Part shown: in pieces, positions 8,277-15,881 of the stretch
Position numbering within the stretch: the stretch's first letter is position 1
How the letters are laid out: the number at the start of each line of letters is the position of its first letter
From: Pseudomonadota bacterium
GTDB lineage: Bacteria > Pseudomonadota > Alphaproteobacteria > Rhizobiales > Hyphomicrobiaceae
Reading direction: 5' to 3'
NCBI GenBank assembly: GCA_023410905.1
Contig: JAEYPL010000262.1
Location: forward strand, 1-18,635
DNA length: 18,635 nt
Notes under the pieces: model-generated
What the model was told of the DNA's origin: nothing
Database searches by the model: none
The model's input: the letters and a program-made list of their open reading frames with translations, nothing else
Translations under genes and position numbers: made by a program

Positions 8277-8942
8277 GTGGTGTGGGATGTGGCGCACGAG
8301 AACGCCCACGAGCACGATAACTGGCACACGCACGAGCACATGATCGAGCGCGTTGCCATTCCGGGCTTCTTGCGCGGCTCACGCTATCGCGCGCTCGACG
8401 GCGCGCCACGTGTCTGCACGATCTACCAAGGCGAGACGCTCGCCACATTCACGTCGCCTGCCTATCTCGAGCGCCTCAACAATCCGACGCGATGGTCCAC
8501 GCGCTGCCTGCCGTTCTTCGTCGGTATGAACCGCAGCCTGTGCACGGTCGCGGCGACATTCGGACATGGCATCGGCGGATACCTGCTGACGCTGCAGTTT
8601 GCCGCGCGTGATGGAGAAGCTCACCGCCTCGAACAGTTGCTCATCGAGGAAGCGCTTCCGGAGCAGGCAGGCCGCGCGGGCCTCAACGGCGCGCACTTAC
8701 TCGTCTGCGATCCTGCTGCAAGCCGGATGCAAACGCAGGAGAAGGTTCTTCGCGGCGTGCCGGATGCCTTCGCCGACCGCATTGTGCTCGTCGAGGGCTA
8801 TGATCGTGCGGCCGTCGAAGCGGCGCGCGACGACCTTACTGCACACGGCGCCGCCGCAAACGCGATCGCGGGTTTCTACAGCCTGGATTTCACCCTTGGC
8901 GAAGACGAAGCCAAGCGGCTCTGGCGCGGGCCCGAAGCCTGA
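8277..8942 (+). CDS. EthD-like dimeric alpha/beta-barrel protein, hypothetical; 5' end doubtful
   Basis: The frame codes for 221 residues from a GTG at 8277. The segment NWHTHEHMIERVAIPGFLRGSRY resembles the first helix and second strand of stress-responsive/EthD-type ferredoxin-fold proteins, which bind small molecules or act on them. A second ferredoxin-like half follows (about 140-215). Seven histidines fall within the first 25 residues. The annotated start has no Shine-Dalgarno sequence and would cut off the first beta strand. An ATG at 8245 in another frame reads MTLSGAGCFVAWCG, which looks like the missing strand and would join this frame at about 8283-8287 if one base were added. The real gene is therefore probably 8245-8942 with a frameshift, or an assembly error. 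It follows the TTC38-like gene and converges on the hydrolase gene. I am confident it is coding, much less so about the start or function. Confidence 0.7.
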   Translation: MVWDVAHENAHEHDNWHTHEHMIERVAIPGFLRGSRYRALDGAPRVCTIYQGETLATFTSPAYLERLNNPTRWSTRCLPFFVGMNRSLCTVAATFGHGIGGYLLTLQFAARDGEAHRLEQLLIEEALPEQAGRAGLNGAHLLVCDPAASRMQTQEKVLRGVPDAFADRIVLVEGYDRAAVEAARDDLTAHGAAANAIAGFYSLDFTLGEDEAKRLWRGPEA

Positions 8943-8958
8943 GTTGGCCGCCCGCGCC
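8923..8958. terminator. Hairpin spanning the junction of two convergent genes
   Basis: GGCGCGGGC (8923-8931) and GCCCGCGCC (8950-8958) are exact reverse complements, forming a 9-bp GC stem around an 18-base loop that contains the stop codon of the EthD-like gene. The hydrolase gene ends only 20 bases away on the other strand, so this dyad is well placed to end transcription from both sides. No T-run follows, so it would not be a classical intrinsic terminator. Confidence 0.45.
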
Positions 8959-8962
8959 GCGC

Positions 8963-10762
8963 CTACCTCTTGTAGCGCCAGTAAGCGCCGCTCTCGCCCT
9001 GAATGAGTTCGAACTGCTCGCCGCGCGTGCTCGGCGGACGCATGCCGCTGCTGATCAGGCGCCGGATGTCACCGAGCAAGGCCTCGCGATCGGCGAACGT
9101 CGAGTGGTTGAGCGCGAAGAAGCTCGTGTCGATGCTCGAAATATCGATCGTATCCGCAGCCCCCGGCACGACGACCGGTCCGCTGCTCGGTACGTAGCCA
9201 GCCGGACTTTCGCCGAGCCGCGTCCAGCGCGACACGGTCATCGCGCGGTCGGACGACGAGGCATAGAGCGTCATGCCGCGCCTGAGGCCGGTGATCTGGC
9301 CCGCGATCAGCTCGAAGCTCTCACGCGTGATATCCGGCGCGGCGAGAATGATCTCACCGAAGCGCGGGCGTGTGCCAGTCGCGACCTGCGGTTCAGTGCG
9401 CTGAATATCGCGCAGCACTTCGAGGAGCGGATCGGCGCCCATGCTGTGCGCGATCAGATGAACTTCCTTGGCGCCGCTTTCCTTGGCGATGAGGTCAACA
9501 AACTCGCGGAGCTGGTCTCGCGCATCGCGCGCGCGGCCACGATCCAGCACATAGCCCGTCACACCTGCGACCGAGGGCCAGCTATAGACGAACGGCACAC
9601 CGTCGAATTCGAGATCGTGCGCGATCTGCGCCGCGCGGAACAGCGCATCGTCGAACGTGACGAAGTAGCCGTGCACGAATACGAAGGCCTGCCCCTGGAA
9701 GCGCTGCGAACCGGCGAGCTTCTGACGCGCCTCGCGCACGAAATCGCGCTGCGACATGACATCGACGGCGAAGACCGTGAAGTCACGCGAGAGATCCTCC
9801 TCGCGCAGCGAGAAACGCGCAACGATGAGATCCCACTCGGGCCGCGGAATGGAGCCCTTGTCGCGCCCTTCCTTCGGTACGGTGACGACTGCCTTGCCGA
9901 GAGTAAGCTGCGCCGAGCGCCCCGTCCCGAACGCCGCGACGGCACGACCGAACTTGCTGCGATCCGCCTCGCGCTTGCGGTCCGTGCCGAAGAAGACATC
10001 GACCTCGGTGTAAGGCTTGTTCGCATCCGCTGCTGAAGGCGGTGCGAGCGAACGGCTCGCCGCCTTGGGTGGAGCACCCGGTGCGGCAGCAGGCGGCGGC
10101 GCCGGTCTCGCTTCGGGAGCTTCAGGCGCGCGCGCACTCGGCTGGAAACTGCGCGAGCGCGGCGCCTCGCTCGGACGCGCAAAATCATCCGTCTCGCGTG
10201 AGCGCGGCTGAGTTCCTGGCTGCGCAGAAGGCGGCGGCGGGGGTGGCGGCTGCACTTCCATGCGCCGCGCCACGGGCGGCGGCGGAGCTGCGCCGCCTTG
10301 CGGATCGATCCTGAACTCGCGCCGCTGAGACGTAACAGGCGGACTGCCGATGGACGGCGCCGCGCCCGGCTGCAAGCCCCACAACTCGATTGTTGCGGCC
10401 CTCGCCGAACGATCCACGCGCGTGAAGCGGACGGTCACGAGGCGGATCTGACGCGCATCGTTCGTCGGTGCAAAAATGCGGCTCTGCGCGCCCGGCGCCA
10501 CACGCACAGGCGGTGAGAGGGTTTCCGCGTGCACGCGGCCGGTGGCATAGACGATGGAGATGTGCTCGATCGCGATCGTCGCATCGCGCACGGCAAACCG
10601 TATGCCCTTGCAGCCCGCGGCCCAGCCCGAAGCATCTATGAGCACCTGCCGGGCGCCGACACCAGCCGTCGCAGAGTTCACGCGCGCCCAGCGATCCTGC
10701 GCACTCGCGCTATCGGCGATGCCGAAGAGCACCAGAAGAAAAGCAATAAGCCACTTTGTCAT
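8963..10762 (-). CDS. Exported alpha/beta hydrolase (DUF900-type) with proline-rich linker
   Basis: A 599-residue protein with three parts. A signal peptide (MTKWLIAFLLVLFGIADSASA, cleavage likely after Ala21) sends it to the periplasm or beyond. A beta-rich domain (about 23-135) has the look of a DUF2541-type module. A disordered stretch rich in Pro, Ala and Ser (about 135-265) leads to an alpha/beta hydrolase domain beginning TEVDVFFGTDRK, of the DUF900 esterase/lipase type. The likely catalytic residues are Ser440 in AHSMG, Asp477 in AAPDI and His553 in NHSTF; HGYFVTFDDA at 364 is the oxyanion strand. Substrate is unknown; related proteins are annotated only as esterases. I use ATG at 10762 because it starts the signal peptide; the in-frame ATG at 10852 would bury it behind 30 residues. 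The VOC gene lies upstream, 172 bases away. Confidence 0.88.
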   Translation of the reverse strand: MTKWLIAFLLVLFGIADSASAQDRWARVNSATAGVGARQVLIDASGWAAGCKGIRFAVRDATIAIEHISIVYATGRVHAETLSPPVRVAPGAQSRIFAPTNDARQIRLVTVRFTRVDRSARAATIELWGLQPGAAPSIGSPPVTSQRREFRIDPQGGAAPPPPVARRMEVQPPPPPPPSAQPGTQPRSRETDDFARPSEAPRSRSFQPSARAPEAPEARPAPPPAAAPGAPPKAASRSLAPPSAADANKPYTEVDVFFGTDRKREADRSKFGRAVAAFGTGRSAQLTLGKAVVTVPKEGRDKGSIPRPEWDLIVARFSLREEDLSRDFTVFAVDVMSQRDFVREARQKLAGSQRFQGQAFVFVHGYFVTFDDALFRAAQIAHDLEFDGVPFVYSWPSVAGVTGYVLDRGRARDARDQLREFVDLIAKESGAKEVHLIAHSMGADPLLEVLRDIQRTEPQVATGTRPRFGEIILAAPDITRESFELIAGQITGLRRGMTLYASSSDRAMTVSRWTRLGESPAGYVPSSGPVVVPGAADTIDISSIDTSFFALNHSTFADREALLGDIRRLISSGMRPPSTRGEQFELIQGESGAYWRYKR

Positions 10763-10934
10763 GACCGTCGCCCCGCCCACGCGTAAGCGCCAACCGCCAC
10801 AGTCGGCGCTCGCGCGGAAAGTCACTATTTGCAAACCCGCCCCATATCCCATGCGATTACGTCAACTTGCGGACACCTCGATGAACCGTGATTCCATCCA
10901 CAAGACCGCAGCCCCACGGCGCGCGCTCTTCTAT

Positions 10935-11366
10935 CTAGGACATACCGAGCTGTTGCGCCATGTCCGCATCCCAGAAAGCCGCTTCGATCTTGTGACCATC
11001 GGGATCGCGGAGAAAGCAACCGTAGTACGGCGCGCCGTATTCAGAGCGAGGGCCGGGCTTGCCATCATCCGTCGCGCCCGACGCGACACCCGCCGCGTGG
11101 AAAGCGTCCACTTCCGTCTTCGAACTCGCGAAGAAGCCGAAATGCGTGCCGTTGCCGATGCTTGCGGGCTTCCCGTCGATCGGCACCTGCACCCAGAACT
11201 CCGGAAACGCACGGCCATACGCGACGGCGCCAGGGTGCTCCATGATGCGGCGACAACCGAGCGCTGCGAGAACGGCGTCGTAAAAGCGCGTCGCGCGCTC
11301 AAAATCTCGTGTTCCGATTGAGACGTGCGAGAGGATGGACGGGTTCGGCGTGTCGGCACTTGTCAT
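10935..11366 (-). CDS. VOC-superfamily protein (glyoxalase/bleomycin-resistance/dioxygenase fold)
   Basis: A 143-residue single-domain protein with the two beta-alpha-beta-beta-beta modules of the vicinal-oxygen-chelate fold. The first module starts ILSHVSIGTRDFERATRFYDAVLAALG, and the second holds GTHFGFFASSKTEVDAFHAA and ends DPDGHKIEAAFWD. His14, His75 and Glu128 are in the positions of metal ligands, so a metal-dependent enzyme is plausible; such short proteins form a dimer with the site shared. The reaction is not predictable: lyase, dioxygenase and binding proteins share this fold. ATG at 11366 is chosen because AGGGAGAG lies about eight bases upstream; the longer frame from 11450 adds 28 arginine- and serine-rich residues unlike the family. 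Confidence 0.88.
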   Translation of the reverse strand: MTSADTPNPSILSHVSIGTRDFERATRFYDAVLAALGCRRIMEHPGAVAYGRAFPEFWVQVPIDGKPASIGNGTHFGFFASSKTEVDAFHAAGVASGATDDGKPGPRSEYGAPYYGCFLRDPDGHKIEAAFWDADMAQQLGMS

Positions 11367-11480
11367 GATTGTTCTCTCCCTGACGGGTCCGCACTGCACC
11401 GCGGACACAAGGGAACTACCGCCTCTCCGGCGGCAAGACGATGACCTCACACGTTATAGCGGCTGAACATCAATCCAGCG

Positions 11481-11510
11481 TCAGAGCGGCGAGCATCAGA
11501 GCGGCGAGCA
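11481..11510. repeat. Perfect 15-bp tandem duplication downstream of folD
   Basis: TCAGAGCGGCGAGCA occurs twice back to back (11481-11495 and 11496-11510), ending one base from the folD stop codon. It looks like a recent slippage duplication in non-coding DNA. No function is evident. Confidence 0.85.
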
Positions 11511-11511
11511 A

Positions 11512-12396
11512 TTAAAGCGGTACTGGCAGCCCGCGCCGGGTTGCAGCCGCGACGAGCGTGTTGCGCAGCAGGCACGCGATGGTCATGGGCCCGACGCCAC
11601 CCGGCACGGGTGTGATCGCGCCCGCAACATGACGCGCATCCTCGAAGTCGACATCACCGACGAGCCGGTGCTTGCCGCCCTTGGCGGGCACGCGATTGAT
11701 GCCGACATCGATCACAATGGCGCCGGGCTTGATCCAGTCGCTGCGGATCAGTTCCGGCCGCCCCACGGCGGCGACGAGCAGGTCCGCACGTGCCGTGATC
11801 TCGGGCAATGCCCGGCTTTTCGAATGCGCGATCGTGACCGTGCAGTTCTCGGCAAGGAGGAGCTGGGCCACAGGCTTGCCGACGATGTTCGAGCGTCCGA
11901 CGACCACGGCCTCCAGGCCCGCGAGATCAGGTTGCACCGACTTCGCCAGAATGATGCAGCCGAGCGGCGTGCACGGCACGAGCCCAGGCTGACCGGCGGC
12001 GAGACGTCCGGCATTGATGGGATGGAAGCCGTCCACGTCCTTGGCCGGATCGATCGCCTCGATGACACGCCCGGAGTCGATATGCGGCGGCAATGGAAGC
12101 TGCACGAGAATGCCATCGACATCGGCGCAGCGGTTGAGTTCCTCGACGACCGCCAGCAGTTCGAGCTCGCTCGTCGTCGCTGGCACTTTGACTTCGAAGG
12201 AGGCCATGCCCGCGGCCTCGGTCTCGCGCTTCTTGTTGCGGACGTAGACCTGGCTCGCTGGATCGTCGCCGACGAGAACAACCGCGAGACCGGGCTGCAG
12301 GCCATGCTCAGCTGCAAAATTCACGACAGCCGCCGCGACCTCTCCCCTCAGCCCCGCCGCAATCGCCTTGCCGTCAATCAGCGTCGCACCCGACAT
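11512..12396 (-). CDS. folD: Bifunctional methylenetetrahydrofolate dehydrogenase/cyclohydrolase
   Basis: A 294-residue FolD of normal length. It interconverts 5,10-methylene-, 5,10-methenyl- and 10-formyl-tetrahydrofolate with NADP in the cytoplasm, feeding purine and formyl-Met synthesis. Tyr51 and Lys55 in YVRNKKRE are the catalytic pair, with Gln99 in DGILVQLPLP and Asp122 in KDVDGFHP around the folate. The NADP site is VVVGRSNIVGKP (about 164-175), and the closing signature PVPGGVGPMTIACLLRNT is intact. The start is 18 bases after the DUF167 stop, so it is probably the last gene of an operon with the NDUFA9-like, YggT and DUF167 genes. A tandem repeat follows the stop. Confidence 0.97.
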   Translation of the reverse strand: MSGATLIDGKAIAAGLRGEVAAAVVNFAAEHGLQPGLAVVLVGDDPASQVYVRNKKRETEAAGMASFEVKVPATTSELELLAVVEELNRCADVDGILVQLPLPPHIDSGRVIEAIDPAKDVDGFHPINAGRLAAGQPGLVPCTPLGCIILAKSVQPDLAGLEAVVVGRSNIVGKPVAQLLLAENCTVTIAHSKSRALPEITARADLLVAAVGRPELIRSDWIKPGAIVIDVGINRVPAKGGKHRLVGDVDFEDARHVAGAITPVPGGVGPMTIACLLRNTLVAAATRRGLPVPL

Positions 12397-12414
12397 GCTA
12401 TCCCCTCGGCCTTC

Positions 12415-12744
12415 TCAATCACCCTCGCCGATCCGGCGGTCGAGTTGCCGAGACAGCGCATCTACATCGCCTGTTATCGCAAGGCTCTTCACACGTGACG
12501 TGCTGCCGCCGGCGAGCGTGACGGCACTCTTCGGGATACCCAGCCAGCGCGCGACGGTCTCCGTCACGGCGGCATTGGCTGCGCCCTTGTCGGGTACCGC
12601 GCGCACGCGCACCTTCAGTGCCGGGCCCTGCGCCGTCGCATCCAATCCCTCGACGGCATCCTTGGACGACTTGGGCGTTACGCGGACCCGCAGGATCACG
12701 CCATCCGGCGTACGCGACCAGGGCAAGGCAGCAGCATCCGTCAT
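12415..12744 (-). CDS. DUF167 (YggU-type) protein
   Basis: A 109-residue protein of the small DUF167 family, whose members fold as a compact alpha/beta domain and have no settled function. The core is LRVRVTPKSSKDAVEG, then ALKVRVRAVPDKGAANAAVTETVARWLGI and the SAVTLAGGSTSRVKSLAI segment; the DKGAANA turn is the most conserved feature of the family. I use the ATG at 12744, which overlaps the YggT stop as ATGA, a classic sign of translational coupling; the longer frame to 12984 lies within the YggT gene. YggT and DUF167 genes are often neighbours in proteobacteria, which supports the call. Confidence 0.92.
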   Translation of the reverse strand: MTDAAALPWSRTPDGVILRVRVTPKSSKDAVEGLDATAQGPALKVRVRAVPDKGAANAAVTETVARWLGIPKSAVTLAGGSTSRVKSLAITGDVDALSRQLDRRIGEGD

Positions 12745-13037
12745 CGCACCAGATCGATGAGCGTCGGGATCACCACACTTTGCACGAAGTAGCACCCGAG
12801 CAGCAGGATGACGGGCGAAATGTCGATCCCGCCGAGATCCGGCAGTACGCGCCGGATGGGGCGGAGCAGCGGCTCGGTCACGGCGTTGAGTCCGTTCCAC
12901 AGCGAGCGCACGAAGGGATTGTAGGCGTTGACGACATTGAAGGCCATGAGCCAGCTCAGCACGACGCTGGCGATGATCACCCACGTGTAGAGGGAAACGA
13001 GATAGCTGGTGAATTCCAGCAGTCGAACAAGCAGCAC
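12741..13037 (-). CDS. YggT-family integral membrane protein
   Basis: A 98-residue membrane protein with two hydrophobic helices (about 4-32 and 72-95) separated by a polar segment carrying NPFVRSLWNGLNAVTEPLLRPIRRVLP. That TEPLLRPIRRxLP motif and the following GGIDISPVILLL are the YggT hallmark. Homologues have been linked to osmotic tolerance, potassium uptake and cell division or chloroplast nucleoid organisation, but no mechanism is agreed. The start codon is GTG, with AAGGA about eight bases upstream. The end overlaps the DUF167 start by four bases. The gene follows the NDUFA9-like reductase after 75 bases. Confidence 0.93.
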   Translation of the reverse strand: MLLVRLLEFTSYLVSLYTWVIIASVVLSWLMAFNVVNAYNPFVRSLWNGLNAVTEPLLRPIRRVLPDLGGIDISPVILLLGCYFVQSVVIPTLIDLVR

Positions 13038-13112
13038 GGGCGCCGTCCTTTTTTCAGTCTCACCAGCACATCTAACCCGACCTCACCGACCGGTTCATCG
13101 TGAACGTCGGGC

Positions 13113-14093
13113 TTATCCCCGGTAGTGGGAATATTGCCCCTTGGGGCGGTACGATTCGAGATAGCCCGGCACGATGGTATCGATGGCGTGGGGGCCGTTG
13201 ATGCCGAGGCCTTGAAGCGTGCGGCCCTCCTTCGCGGCAGGTTCGCTCACGACATTGTCGACCTGGAGCATCCGCACCTGATCGACCGTGATCGGCTGCA
13301 CGCGGCGCACGAGCGGCAGCGAGGTCAGTGCGCCGACGAGTTTCGCGAGCCAGAAGGGAACCGGCAGATAGCCACGCTCGCGGCCGGCGTGCTCCTGCAC
13401 GCGGTCGAGCAAGGCGCGGAACGTCAGCACCTCGGGCCCGCCGAGCTCGTAGATCGCTCCCGGCTTGCCCGCACCCTCGCAGATGTTCGCGATAGCCGCC
13501 GCGACGTCGCCGACGTACACGGGCTGGAAGCGTGTCCGTCCGCCGACGAGCGGTAGGACGGGGGCCGCCCGCGCCATGGCGGCGAAGCGGTTGAACAGGC
13601 TGTCCTCGGGACCGAAGATCAGCGAGGGGCGCAGGATGATCGCCTCGGGAAAAGCTTCGAGTACCGCCGCTTCGCCCTGCGCCTTAGTGCGCCCATACTG
13701 CCCGGCCGAAGACGGGCTCGCGCCAATCGCGGAGACCTGGACGAAGTGGTCGGCACCGACCTCGCGCGCGGCCCGCGCGACCGTGCGGGCTCCTGCGACG
13801 TGGATCGTGTCGAAGGTCTGCGCGCCGGACTTCCCGAGAATGCCGACGAGGTTGACCACGCCATCCGCCCCCTCGAGCGCGCGTGCGATCGAATCGGGAA
13901 AGCGGACATTACCCTGGACGGCATGGATCTGGCCGACGCTGCCCATGGGTTGCAGATGGCCCGCCAGATCCGGTCGACGCACGACAGCGCGAACGCGAAA
14001 TCCACGCCGCGCGAGCGCCCTGACCGTATGGCGGCCGACGAAGCCCGAGCCACCAACGACCGCGATCAGCCGCCCTTCTTCCCGCTTCACCAT
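13113..14093 (-). CDS. Complex I NDUFA9-subunit-family NAD(P)-binding protein (atypical SDR)
   Basis: A 326-residue extended/atypical short-chain dehydrogenase. The Rossmann motif GGSGFVG is at residues 14-20. Ser121, Tyr133 and Lys137 (QYGRTKAQGE) preserve the catalytic triad positions. ILRPSLIFGPEDSLFNRFA and the QPVYVGDVAAAIANI segment are characteristic of the NDUFA9-like branch (mitochondrial 39-kDa complex I accessory subunit and its alphaproteobacterial relatives). Whether the bacterial protein binds complex I or acts as a free reductase, for example on quinones, is not settled; no nuo genes are in view. The start at 14093 is preceded by GGGGCGACAAGG. It is the first gene of the leftward set and is divergent from the sulfatase gene. 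Confidence 0.9.
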   Translation of the reverse strand: MVKREEGRLIAVVGGSGFVGRHTVRALARRGFRVRAVVRRPDLAGHLQPMGSVGQIHAVQGNVRFPDSIARALEGADGVVNLVGILGKSGAQTFDTIHVAGARTVARAAREVGADHFVQVSAIGASPSSAGQYGRTKAQGEAAVLEAFPEAIILRPSLIFGPEDSLFNRFAAMARAAPVLPLVGGRTRFQPVYVGDVAAAIANICEGAGKPGAIYELGGPEVLTFRALLDRVQEHAGRERGYLPVPFWLAKLVGALTSLPLVRRVQPITVDQVRMLQVDNVVSEPAAKEGRTLQGLGINGPHAIDTIVPGYLESYRPKGQYSHYRG

Positions 14094-14363
14094 CCTTGTC
14101 GCCCCATTGCTTGCCCGCGCGAGGAATACATGGCCACGCCCCAGGTCTCAAGGGTGTGGGCAGCGTACACGTACCTCAGTTCGCGTTTTGGACCGGCGCC
14201 AACCCGGCGGCATATCGACCGCCCCGCCACTCCGGGGTCCCGCTCAGGGTTTTCCCATGAGCGTCCATGGGTATGCGCGCGTCCCGCCGGGCGAGGGGTG
14301 CGGATATCGCCGGGGCATCCTTCATGGCTTCCTGCCGTGCATCCACACCAGCGGAGCACGCCA
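14094..14363. other. Divergent intergenic region between NDUFA9-like and sulfatase genes
   Basis: A 270-base spacer from which two genes are read in opposite directions. It must hold promoters for both, but I see no convincing -35/-10 pair, operator dyad or small gene. GCGGAG at 14351-14356 is the probable ribosome-binding site of the sulfatase. The rightward frame is open throughout but reads as low-complexity Arg/Pro/His sequence. Confidence 0.5.
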
Positions 14364-15881
14364 ATGGCCAGCAAAGCATCGCAGAAGCCGAACATCCTGT
14401 TCATCATGGCCGACGACATCGGGTGGTTCAACCTGAGCTGCTACAATCTCGGGGTCATGGGCTACAGGACGCCCAACCTCGACCGCATCGCCAAAGAAGG
14501 GGCTATGTTCACCGACTTCTACGGCCAACAGAGCTGCACGGCAGGGCGCGCCGCCTTTATCACCGGACAATCACCGATCCGCACCGGCCTGACGAAAGTC
14601 GGCATGCCGAGCGCCACACTCGGCATCAAGGCAGAAGACCCGACGATCGGGCAGTTCCTGAAAAACCTCGGCTACGCCACCGGCCAGTTCGGGAAGAACC
14701 ATCTCGGCGACCGCAATGAGCATCTGCCAACGGTTCACGGCTTCGACGAGTTCTTCGGCAACCTCTATCACTTGAATGCCGAGGAAGAGCCGGAATATCC
14801 GGATTATCCAAAGGACCCAGAGTTCAGAAAGAAATTCGGCCCGCGCGGCGTGCTCAAATGCTGGGCCACGGAAAAGGACGATACGGCGGTCGATCCCGTC
14901 TTCGGAAAGGTGGGCAAGCAGAAAATCGAGAATACCGGCCCGTTGACGCGCAAGCGCATGGAAACGGTCGACGAGGAATTTCTGGCCGGCGCACTCGATT
15001 TCATCGAGCGCAAGAGCAAGGAAGACGCTCCCTGGTTCTGCTACTTCAACCCCACCCGTATGCACGTATTCACGCATCTGAAGCCGGCCTCGGTCGGCAA
15101 GACCGGTCACGGCCTCTATCCGGACGGCATGGTCGAGCTCGACGGCTACGTCGGACAGCTCCTCGACAAAATCGACAAGCTCGGCCTGACGGACCACACG
15201 GTTGTCGTCTTCACGACGGACAACGGCGCGGAAGTGCTGTCCTGGCCGGACGGTGGCGCGACTCCATTCCGCGGCGAGAAGGATACGAATTGGGAGGGCG
15301 GGTGGCGCGTGCCCTGCGTAATGCGCTGGCCCGGCGTGATCAAGCCCGGCGAGATCATCAACGATATCTGCTCACTTCAGGACTTCATCCCGACATTCGC
15401 GGCGGCCGCCGGTGAGCCCAATCTCGTGGAGAAAGCCAAGAAGGGTTACAAGGCAGACGGCGCGACCTTCAAGGTCCATCTCGACGGCTATAATCTGCTC
15501 CCGTTCCTCTCCGGCAAGGAGAAGAAATCGCCGCGCGAGGGTTTCCTTTACTGGAGCGACGACGGCGATCTCATGGGCTTACGCGTCCATCAGTACAAAA
15601 TCGTGTTTGCGGAGCAGCGCAGCAAGGGCCTCGATGTCTGGCGCGAACCTCTATCGGTGCTGCGCATACCAAAGATCTTCGATCTGCGCTCAGATCCCTT
15701 CGAGCGTGGCGAGGAGAGCTTCAAGTACAACGACTGGTTCGTCGAGCACGTGCCCTGCCAGTATCTGGCGCAAGCGATCGTTCATGAGTGGCTCGATAGC
15801 TTCAAGGAATTCCCACCACGCCAGAAGCCTGCCAGCTTCACAGTCGACCAGATCGTGGAAAAGCTCATGCCCCGGGACTAG
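14364..15881 (+). CDS. Sulfatase (arylsulfatase-type, alkaline phosphatase superfamily)
   Basis: A 505-residue sulfatase that should hydrolyse a sulfate ester. NILFIMADDIG places the metal-binding Asp17 and Asp18; SCTAGRAAFITGQ gives the CxAxR signature with Cys58 as the residue to be oxidised to formylglycine and Arg62; Lys111 sits in FGKNHLGD; Asp286 and Asn287 in TTDNGAE complete the calcium site. The C-terminal part, with a KGLDVWREPL block and a closing FKEFPPRQKPASFTVDQ segment, is typical of the long bacterial arylsulfatases common in rhizobia and actinobacteria. There is no signal peptide, suggesting a cytoplasmic enzyme acting on an imported or internal substrate. I use ATG at 14364 with GCGGAG eight bases ahead; the open frame further upstream overlaps the divergent gene. 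No formylglycine-generating enzyme gene is in the window. Confidence 0.93.
   Translation: MASKASQKPNILFIMADDIGWFNLSCYNLGVMGYRTPNLDRIAKEGAMFTDFYGQQSCTAGRAAFITGQSPIRTGLTKVGMPSATLGIKAEDPTIGQFLKNLGYATGQFGKNHLGDRNEHLPTVHGFDEFFGNLYHLNAEEEPEYPDYPKDPEFRKKFGPRGVLKCWATEKDDTAVDPVFGKVGKQKIENTGPLTRKRMETVDEEFLAGALDFIERKSKEDAPWFCYFNPTRMHVFTHLKPASVGKTGHGLYPDGMVELDGYVGQLLDKIDKLGLTDHTVVVFTTDNGAEVLSWPDGGATPFRGEKDTNWEGGWRVPCVMRWPGVIKPGEIINDICSLQDFIPTFAAAAGEPNLVEKAKKGYKADGATFKVHLDGYNLLPFLSGKEKKSPREGFLYWSDDGDLMGLRVHQYKIVFAEQRSKGLDVWREPLSVLRIPKIFDLRSDPFERGEESFKYNDWFVEHVPCQYLAQAIVHEWLDSFKEFPPRQKPASFTVDQIVEKLMPRD

Noticed and set aside
9104..10036. 310-residue plus-strand frame opposite the alpha/beta hydrolase
   Set aside because: It is a mirror of the hydrolase coding frame with skewed Arg/Glu/Ala composition and no motif or ribosome-binding site.
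11629..12498. 289-residue plus-strand frame opposite folD
   Set aside because: FolD motifs are complete on the other strand; this frame has no recognisable domain.
13746..14363. 206-residue N-terminal extension of the sulfatase
   Set aside because: It overlaps the divergent NDUFA9-like gene and reads as low-complexity sequence. Sulfatase homology and a good ribosome-binding site begin at 14364.
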